11,611 bases of DNA from Betaproteobacteria bacterium (lineage in GTDB: Bacteria; Pseudomonadota; Gammaproteobacteria; Burkholderiales; Usitatibacteraceae). This document shows, piece after piece, positions 1 to 5,433 of this stretch. Where the stretch lies: the NCBI GenBank assembly GCA_003105245.1, contig PQAI01000183.1:1-11611 (forward strand). The letters run 5' to 3'. The position numbers and the translations under genes were made by a program. Under the pieces are notes generated by a model, which saw only the letters and a list, made by a program, of their open reading frames with translations, was not told the DNA's origin and did no database searches. Each line of letters starts with the position of its first letter. The stretch's first letter is position 1.

Positions 1-203
1 GCGCCGGTGATCACCACCACCCGTACCGCTTCGTCGGCGGCGATCGCGTCGAGGGTCTTCCCGAGGGCATCGAGGAGGGCGCCCGAGAGCGCGTTGAACT
101 GGCGCGGCCGGTTCAGGGTGAGGAGCGCAACGGCGTCCTCGTCCCGGCGCAGCAACAATTCCGTGTCAGCCTTTGCGATGCCGGGAGGGGCGGTCTCGTT
201 CAC
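1..203 (-). CDS. Enoyl-CoA hydratase/isomerase family protein, N-terminal fragment (3' end beyond the window)
   Basis: Reading the minus strand from a GTG at 203 gives 67 complete codons and then leaves the window. The visible residues have the start of a crotonase fold: a first beta strand, then the signature LNRPRQFNALS at about residues 30-40, then a helix and the strand VRVVVITG at 60-67. LNRPxxxNALS is the hallmark N-terminal motif of the enoyl-CoA hydratase/isomerase family, which hydrates or isomerises acyl-CoA thioesters in the cytoplasm. The oxyanion-hole GG and the catalytic Glu residues lie outside the window, so the exact reaction is unknown. The GTG start is chosen because GGAG sits 5 bases upstream and the homology begins shortly after it. 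The gene is divergent from the plus-strand operon beginning at 437, so the two share a control region but probably not a pathway. Family assignment is confident; the subfamily is not. Confidence 0.85.
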   Translation of the reverse strand, partial: MNETAPPGIAKADTELLLRRDEDAVALLTLNRPRQFNALSGALLDALGKTLDAIAADEAVRVVVITG

Positions 204-208
204 GGGCG

Positions 209-212
209 CTCC
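209..212 (-). promoter_or_regulatory. Ribosome binding site for the GTG-initiated enoyl-CoA hydratase
   Basis: On the minus strand, GGAG lies 5 bases before the GTG at 203-201. It supports this non-ATG start, because no ATG start with a comparable ribosome binding site is seen just upstream in this frame. Confidence 0.6.
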
Positions 213-245
213 GGGACGGCTAGGGAATGCCGAATATTGCGCAGG

Positions 246-254
246 ATTATCGCA
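246..254 (-). promoter_or_regulatory. Candidate extended -10 promoter for the enoyl-CoA hydratase gene
   Basis: On the minus strand the sequence TGCGATAAT occurs at 254-246. It combines the extended -10 TGn element with a -10 hexamer matching TATAAT at five of six positions. The best -35 spacing (269-274) reads ACATTT, a poor match, as is common for extended -10 promoters. Transcription would start near 239, giving a leader of about 35 bases before the GTG at 203. The site lies in the most AT-rich patch of the intergenic region (about 225-300). This is a motif call only; no transcript evidence is available. Confidence 0.4.
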
Positions 255-352
255 TTGTTTTCCATGGCAAATGTGCCACCGGAACAGGTATTAGGTCGAA
301 TTGCGTGCACGGTGCCCGAAGGAATACCATTGTGGCTGTTGTCCGAGAGCAG

Positions 353-381
353 CCGGCCGGGTTCTTGCAGGCCCGGACCGG
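353..381 (+). promoter_or_regulatory. Predicted leader hairpin upstream of the surface-protein operon
   Basis: Bases 353-361 (CCGGCCGGG) pair with 372-381. The stem has nine G-C pairs with one bulged A at 377, and the loop is ten bases. It lies 56 bases before the ATG at 437 and is not followed by a T tract, so it is not a classic terminator. If transcription starts upstream of it, it would be a stable 5' leader structure. A role in mRNA stability or translation is only a guess, and GC-rich DNA forms such pairings by chance fairly often. Confidence 0.35.
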
Positions 382-436
382 TGGACGAATCTCTGCTGCA
401 GTCCTCCCTTCCATCGCAACAAGAACGAGAGACGCC

Positions 437-1813
437 ATGGAACGACGCGCACGCTGGATGACGACCCTTGCCGCCTTTCTCCTGGTCGCCGGCGCCACGC
501 CCGCGCTGGCCAACCCGGAGGCGCTCGAGAGGGCGCGGCGGTTGCTGGTCGAGAACAACCCCAAGCAGGCCTACATGGAGCTCATCAAGCTCGAGGGCCA
601 GCTCGCCGGCAACATCGACTTCGACTACCTGCTGGGGGTGGCCGCCCTCGACAGCGGGAAGATCGACGACGCGATCGTCGCCTTCGAGCGCGTCCTCGCG
701 GTGAACCCCAACCACGCCGGGGCGCAGATGGACCTCGCCCGCGCCTACTTCATGGCCGGGTCCTTCGACCTCGCCGAGGCGGCGTTCCGCCAGTTGGCGG
801 CGTCCAACCCCCCGGCGGTCGCGCAGCAGACCATCAACCGCTATCTCGAGGCCATCGAATCGCGCAAGCGCCAGACGACCCCGGGCTGGTCCGGCTGGGC
901 CGAGCTGGGACTGGGCTACGACGACAACATCACCGGCGTGCCCACGGACTTCGGCGCGGCCGCGCAGCAGTCCTTCGGCATCGTGGGCATCGAGGCCACG
1001 GGCAATTCGGTCAAGCGCGACGCCTTCTTCGGCTCCGCGAGCGGCGCGCTCGAGTATTCGCATCCCCTCTCGGGCGGCTGGGGCCTCTTCGGGGGCGGCG
1101 AGGCGAGAGGGCGCGGCTACAGCGGCGAGTCCGACTTCAACTCCCTCTATGGCGACCTGCGCGGCGGCGCCGCCCTGAACGACGGCCCGACGCAGTGGAA
1201 GTTCGTCGCCGGCTACCAGGCCTTCAACCAGGAGGGCGCGTACACGGGGGAACCCAAGATCACCAACGACCGCAGGTCGGCCTACGCTCAGGGCGACTGG
1301 AAGTACATGCTCGACACGAAGACCCAGGTGGGGCTGGGACTGCAGTACTCCCAGGTGCGCTTCCCGACCAACGACGTCGAGGACTTCGACCAGCTCTTCC
1401 TGCAGGGCTCGTGGCTGCGCAGCTTCGAGACCAAGGGCGTGCCGCTCATCTACCTCTCGGCCTTCGCGAGCGACGACCGCGCGGTCAACAAGATACCCGG
1501 CACCGACATCGACAAGAGCAAGAACCTCTTCGGGATGCGCGGCTACGGGCAGTACTCGCTCTCCTCGACGCTCAACGTCTTCAGCGCGCTCGGCTTCGTC
1601 CTGAGGCGCGACAAGGATCCCTTCGCGCGCTCGACCACCGTCGAGGACGGCGAGGACCGCTTCGGCGAGTTCCTGCTCGGCGTGAACTGGCAGTTCCGCA
1701 AGTCCTGCGCCGTGCGCGCCCAGTGGTCCTACACGCGCAACGCCTCGAACATCGACCTGTACGACTTCAAGCGCAACGAGGTCTCGACGGCCGTGCGTTG
1801 CGACAACTACTAG
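437..1813 (+). CDS. TPR plus outer-membrane beta-barrel protein, Slam-like (type XI secretion translocator-like)
   Basis: The product has 458 residues. A Sec signal peptide (1-25) has a basic start, the core LAAFLLVAGA, and a cleavage site ALA|N26. Residues 27-145 are helical with two clear tetratricopeptide units (about 61-94 and 95-127). Residues from about 150 to the end alternate polar and hydrophobic positions with aromatic girdles, as in an outer-membrane barrel, and the chain ends in an aromatic residue (Tyr458), as expected for a BAM substrate. A periplasmic TPR domain followed by a barrel of about 300 residues is the architecture of Slam (DUF560) proteins, which move surface lipoproteins and some soluble proteins across the outer membrane. 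The late segment NASNIDLYDFKRNEV resembles the C-terminal strands of that group as I recall them. The ATG at 437 is chosen for the signal peptide and for GAGAG 5 bases upstream. It is the first gene of a four-gene group. A generic TPR porin-like protein is the alternative. Confidence 0.7.
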   Translation: MERRARWMTTLAAFLLVAGATPALANPEALERARRLLVENNPKQAYMELIKLEGQLAGNIDFDYLLGVAALDSGKIDDAIVAFERVLAVNPNHAGAQMDLARAYFMAGSFDLAEAAFRQLAASNPPAVAQQTINRYLEAIESRKRQTTPGWSGWAELGLGYDDNITGVPTDFGAAAQQSFGIVGIEATGNSVKRDAFFGSASGALEYSHPLSGGWGLFGGGEARGRGYSGESDFNSLYGDLRGGAALNDGPTQWKFVAGYQAFNQEGAYTGEPKITNDRRSAYAQGDWKYMLDTKTQVGLGLQYSQVRFPTNDVEDFDQLFLQGSWLRSFETKGVPLIYLSAFASDDRAVNKIPGTDIDKSKNLFGMRGYGQYSLSSTLNVFSALGFVLRRDKDPFARSTTVEDGEDRFGEFLLGVNWQFRKSCAVRAQWSYTRNASNIDLYDFKRNEVSTAVRCDNY

Positions 1814-1825
1814 GGAGACCCGGCA

Positions 1826-4186
1826 ATGCTCCAGCGCAGAAAGCTCGCATCCCTTCTCGTCCTGGCCGGCATCGTCTCCGCCGGACCTGCCTTCGGGCAG
1901 AGCGGATCCTTCACGTTCGTCACGGGCGACGTGAGCGTGCAGCGCCGCGACGGGCAGCGCGTGCCGGTCACGCGCGGCGCCCCGGTCAACGCCGGCGACA
2001 CCATCGTCTCGGGCGACAAGGGCATGGCCCAGCTCACGATGGTCGACCAGGCCAAGATCTCGCTGCGCCCCAACACCCAGTTCCAGATCGAGCAGTACGC
2101 CGACCGGCCCGACTCCGACCAGGGCGCGCTCCTGAACCTCGTGCGCGGCACGCTGCGCACCTTCACCGGCCTCATCGCCGCGCGCACCCGCGACCGCTTC
2201 CTGATGAAGACCCGGGTGGCCACCGTCGGCATCCGCGGCTCCGGCAACGTGCTCTTCGCGGGCACGGCGGACGATTGCGATCCGTCCAAGGTGGGCGCGG
2301 GCAAGGGCTGCGACATCACCGTCAACCACACCATCGAGGGCAGCCACGCGATCACCTTCGGGGATTTCTCCGGACCGGGGCTTCCGCCGCAGCAGGGCGG
2401 GGCGCAGACGCTCATCACGGGGCCCGGCCAGACCGTGCTGGTCACCAGCCGCGGCGAGGTGCGCTACATCCCGACGCCGCAATTCATCGCCGCCGCCGCC
2501 ACCAATCCCACCGGCGCGGACAAGGGCGGGGGAGGCGGGGAATCGGGCGGCAGCACCCGGAACTTCGCCCCGAGCGACAGCAGCGGCTCGGTCACCTCTC
2601 AGGGCACCGCCACCGTCACGCCGGTCGGCAACAACGGGCTCGGGTTCTCCTTCGCCGACGTGGCCACCGGCACCGACCCGCTGGGCCTGCAGGACATCGT
2701 GATCGCCGGCGGCGCGACCCTCGTGGGCCAGGCGCTTCCCGGCGAGATCGTCTACGAGGGAACCGCGATGCGCGGCTACACCGCGTACGCCGGCAGCCAG
2801 ACGGGCCTCGAGCCGCTGATCATCGGCGGCACCTCGCGCAGCAACTCCTCCTTCCAGGGCGGCGGCCTCACCATGACCGCGGGCCGCTACGAGGGCGCGC
2901 GCCTGCGCTTCTTCGACACCGACCCGTCCTTCGCGGTCCCCGGCAGCATCCACTGGATACAGGCCAACTCGGGCTACCCGGTGTACCTCTCGGACGTTCT
3001 CACGGGCACGGCAACCTACACGAGCGTGCTCAGCACGCCCCCGACCAGCCAGACGAACCTCGTGGGCATCCTCGGTCCCACCACGGTCAACGTGAACTTC
3101 GGCAACCGCACGCTCTCGACCTCGATGTCGGTCACGATGCCCGCCGCGGGCGGCGGGGCCGGCGGCACCTGGCAGGTCAATGCCTCGGGCGTGCCCTTCG
3201 CCCTCAACAGCTTCTTCGCGACGACCTCGGACCTGCTGGTGGTGCGCAGCGCGACCGGCGCCAGCTCGACGAACAATCCCAACGTCGCGGGCGGCATCGA
3301 CGGCAGCTTCGTCGGCTCCGACCTGAGCGGCCTGATCATGGGCTACACCATCTCCGACTACTCGTCGGCCAATCCCGCCAACTTCTACACGATCAACGGC
3401 GTGGTGGGGTTGCAGGGGCCGGCGCAGCAGATCGACGCGGCCTACCGCGACGGCGTGATCTCCGACCCGCTGGGCACCCTTTCGGGAGGCCTGGTGCGCA
3501 ACTACGCCGTGACCAACAGGCCGGCCGAGGTGACCGCGGACGCGCAGGGGCGCGTCACGACCTTCACCGCGCCCTACAACGGCGAGATGGGCGGGCACCA
3601 GCAGTACTCGGTGGGCACCGCCGGCGTGGCCGATTTCGGCCGCGACGCGACAACGGGCCTGGTCTGGGGCCGCTGGTCCGGGGGCTCGGCCTCGGTCGTC
3701 GCCAACGGCAACGTGAATGCGCTCCCGCTCAACGGGCGCAGCCTCCACTACGTGTTCTCGGACGTGCAGAACGCCCCGGTCAGCATGCCGCTCACGGGCA
3801 CCGCGACCTACGAGCTGGTCGGCTCGACGCTGCCCACGAACTCGAGCGGCGGCGTCGGCACGCTAAACAGCGCGACCCTCGCGGCGGACTTCACCAACCG
3901 CACCGTGGACGCGAGCGTCAACGTGACGGTGAGCGGCCAGAACATCGTGGGCGTGGCGAACGACGTCCCGATCTTCCGCGACCAGTACTTCTCCGCCTTC
4001 CGCGGCAACGCGCCCGGCGGCCTGCCCGTGCCGCAGCTGCTCAACATCACGTGCAACCCGGCCTGCTCCAATCCCACGGGCTCGATCGACGGGTTCTTCG
4101 CCGGCAGGGGCGCCGCAGGAGCGGGGATGATGTACAACCTGAACGGGGCGACGGGCGCCGCGGCGTTCCGGCGTCCCGGGACCTGA
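1826..4186 (+). CDS. Secreted FecR-domain protein with duplicated TbpB-like beta-barrel modules
   Basis: The product has 786 residues. A signal peptide (1-24) ends AFG|Q25 and has no lipobox cysteine, so the protein is predicted to be exported but not lipidated. Residues about 30-145 form a FecR domain: strand-rich, with GDTIVSGDKG, then RPNTQFQIEQY, LVRGTLRTFTG and the closing KTRVATVGIRGSG. A Cys pair (151, 162) follows, then a Gly/Ser-rich linker (228-260). Two related modules of about 133 residues (375-508 and 639-771) share LTGTATY, a strand ending in F(G/T)NRT, and a Gly-rich FVGSDLSGLIMGY or FFAGRGAAGAGMMY hairpin. These resemble the C-terminal eight-stranded barrels of TbpB and other Slam cargo. 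The start has GGGAGA 7 bases upstream, 12 bases after the preceding stop. No sigma factor gene adjoins, so classical FecR signalling is unlikely. A role as surface-exposed or secreted cargo of the upstream barrel protein is inferred; the ligand is unknown. Confidence 0.75.
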   Translation: MLQRRKLASLLVLAGIVSAGPAFGQSGSFTFVTGDVSVQRRDGQRVPVTRGAPVNAGDTIVSGDKGMAQLTMVDQAKISLRPNTQFQIEQYADRPDSDQGALLNLVRGTLRTFTGLIAARTRDRFLMKTRVATVGIRGSGNVLFAGTADDCDPSKVGAGKGCDITVNHTIEGSHAITFGDFSGPGLPPQQGGAQTLITGPGQTVLVTSRGEVRYIPTPQFIAAAATNPTGADKGGGGGESGGSTRNFAPSDSSGSVTSQGTATVTPVGNNGLGFSFADVATGTDPLGLQDIVIAGGATLVGQALPGEIVYEGTAMRGYTAYAGSQTGLEPLIIGGTSRSNSSFQGGGLTMTAGRYEGARLRFFDTDPSFAVPGSIHWIQANSGYPVYLSDVLTGTATYTSVLSTPPTSQTNLVGILGPTTVNVNFGNRTLSTSMSVTMPAAGGGAGGTWQVNASGVPFALNSFFATTSDLLVVRSATGASSTNNPNVAGGIDGSFVGSDLSGLIMGYTISDYSSANPANFYTINGVVGLQGPAQQIDAAYRDGVISDPLGTLSGGLVRNYAVTNRPAEVTADAQGRVTTFTAPYNGEMGGHQQYSVGTAGVADFGRDATTGLVWGRWSGGSASVVANGNVNALPLNGRSLHYVFSDVQNAPVSMPLTGTATYELVGSTLPTNSSGGVGTLNSATLAADFTNRTVDASVNVTVSGQNIVGVANDVPIFRDQYFSAFRGNAPGGLPVPQLLNITCNPACSNPTGSIDGFFAGRGAAGAGMMYNLNGATGAAAFRRPGT
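2948..4138 (+). repeat. Intragenic duplication: two barrel modules in the FecR-domain protein
   Basis: Residues 375-508 (bases 2948-3349) and 639-771 (bases 3740-4138) align over their whole length. Both open with S(I/L)H, pass through an identical LTGTATY, then F(G/T)NRT, a run of alternating-residue strands, V(P)(F/I) and F(F/S)A, and close with G(S)(I)DG(S/F)F and a Gly-rich strand pair. The spacer (about 509-638) is another strand-rich segment. The copies are divergent at DNA level, so the duplication is old rather than a recent recombination product. Confidence 0.65.
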
Positions 4187-4214
4187 CCGGGCATCCGGGC
4201 GGGCGATCGCACCC

Positions 4215-5432
4215 ATGAGAGTCCTCTTCGGCTGGGAGATCGGGGAGAACAACGGCCACCTCCGGCCGTACCTCTCCCTGCTCGAGGGCCTGGCCGGGCA
4301 GGGCTGGGAGGTCGCCGTCGCGCAGAGGAACACGTCGGTAGCGGCGGGGGAGCTGGCCCGGCTCGGGTTCCCCGTCTTCCAGGCCCCGGTGTGCATGAAC
4401 CAGTTCTCCGGGATCGCCAGCGAGCCGGCGAGCCACGCCGAGATCTACCTGGGCTTCGGCTTCGCGCACGCGGAGACCCTCACCGGGCTCGTGGGCGGCT
4501 GGCGGGCGATCCTCTCGACCTGGCGCCCGGACCTCGTCATCGCCAACTACGCCCCGGCGTTCCTGCTCGCGGCCCACTCGGCGGCGATCCCCGCGGTCCG
4601 GCTGGGCACCGGCTTCGACTGCCCGCCGCACCGGCCGCGCGCGCCGGGGCTGGTGCCGCTCACGAAGGCGATCGACGACAGGCTCGAGCGCGCCGAGGAT
4701 CTCGCGCTGCGCAACGCCAATGCCGCCTTGCGCGCCTTCGGGGTCGAGCCCGTGCCCCATCTCGGCGCGGTCCTCGAGGGATCGGCGACGCTGCTCGCCA
4801 CGATTCCCGTTCTCGATCCCTTCCGGGCCCTGCGCCAAGAGGAGCAGTACGTGGGCCCGCTGCCCGCGGCCGCGAGCGCCGCCGCGCCGGGCAAGCCGCC
4901 GGAAGTCTTCGCCTCCCTGCGCCGCGACCACCCGCACGCGCCGAAGCTCATCGACGCGCTCTCCGGAAGCCGGCGGCGCACCTGGCTCTACCTGCCCGAC
5001 GCCACCGAGGCGCAGTGCGTGACGACCTCGTCGGACACGCTGCGCGTCTCCCGCGAGCCGTTCAGCCTCGCGGCCGCGCTGTCGTCGCGTCCGGCGGTGG
5101 TGTCCTACGGCGGCCACAGCCTCGGGGTGTCCGCGCTCCTGGCCGGCTGCCCGCAGCTCCTCCTTCCGGTGAACGGGGAGCAGCACTCCACCGCGAAGCT
5201 CCTCGCCGACATCGGCGTGGGCGTCTGCGTCGGCCGGGAGGAGCCGCGCTCGCGCGTGGCCACCGGCCTGGCCCGCGTCCTCGACGACGAGAAGATCGCC
5301 GAATCAGCCCGCTCGGAAGCGGAGGCCTTGCGGCCCTTCCGGCCCGAGCAGGCGCTGGGAAATGCCATCGATGCATGTTGCCTCGCGGCCGCCGCCTCCC
5401 GTGGCACGCCGCAGTTAGCCAGGAGACACTGA
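4215..5432 (+). CDS. GT-B glycosyltransferase, UGT/MurG-like (GT1-type)
   Basis: The product has 405 residues with no signal peptide or membrane segment, so it should act in the cytoplasm. The N-terminal half carries the GT-B acceptor-side opening (MRVLFGWEIG, then NNGHLRP at 12-18, with His15 at the place of the usual catalytic or structural GHxxP histidine). The C-terminal half has the nucleotide-sugar-binding region at about 297-330: YGGHSLGVSALLAGCPQLLL followed by PVNGEQHSTAKLL. This corresponds to the HGG...E.L..G.P.L..P...DQ..NA..L motif of GT1 enzymes, but with Tyr298 for the first His and EQ for DQ. The segment before it (WLYLPDA) replaces the usual G-S loop. Donor and acceptor cannot be predicted. 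It starts 28 bases after the FecR-domain gene with no strong ribosome binding site, and ends 1 base before the next start, so translational coupling is likely. Glycosylation of a co-encoded exported protein or of a surface glycan is a possible role. Confidence 0.75.
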   Translation: MRVLFGWEIGENNGHLRPYLSLLEGLAGQGWEVAVAQRNTSVAAGELARLGFPVFQAPVCMNQFSGIASEPASHAEIYLGFGFAHAETLTGLVGGWRAILSTWRPDLVIANYAPAFLLAAHSAAIPAVRLGTGFDCPPHRPRAPGLVPLTKAIDDRLERAEDLALRNANAALRAFGVEPVPHLGAVLEGSATLLATIPVLDPFRALRQEEQYVGPLPAAASAAAPGKPPEVFASLRRDHPHAPKLIDALSGSRRRTWLYLPDATEAQCVTTSSDTLRVSREPFSLAAALSSRPAVVSYGGHSLGVSALLAGCPQLLLPVNGEQHSTAKLLADIGVGVCVGREEPRSRVATGLARVLDDEKIAESARSEAEALRPFRPEQALGNAIDACCLAAAASRGTPQLARRH

Positions 5433-5433
5433 A

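Larger units (their letters stand above)
204..436. other. Divergent intergenic region between the hydratase and the surface-protein operon
   Basis: This 233-base stretch separates two divergent genes. The part nearest the hydratase (about 225-300) is clearly AT-richer than its surroundings and is the likely promoter zone for both directions. For the plus strand only weak sigma-70-like pairs are visible, for example TTGCGT at 301 with TACCAT at 325, spaced 18. None is convincing. The plus-strand frame of the next gene stays open back to an ATG at 227, but that reading has no usable ribosome binding site and would bury the signal peptide 70 residues inside the protein, so it is treated as non-coding. 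Confidence 0.55.

Noticed and set aside
227..436. N-terminal extension of the TPR-barrel protein from an ATG at 227
   Set aside because: The frame is open, but the extension would place the signal peptide 70 residues inside the protein, lacks a properly spaced ribosome binding site and overlaps the divergent promoter zone.
200..3748. A 1182-residue open frame on the minus strand, antisense to the first two operon genes
   Set aside because: Its translation is rich in Arg, Ala, Gly, Val, Glu and His with no domain, signal or motif. It is the expected antisense shadow of GC-rich coding DNA, and the opposing frames encode proteins with clear signal peptides and domains.
301..4218. A 1305-residue plus-strand open frame spanning both of the first two genes
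   Set aside because: It is Arg/Pro/Gly-rich low-complexity translation in the +1 frame of real genes, crossing their stop and start without any recognisable domain. It is a GC-composition artefact.
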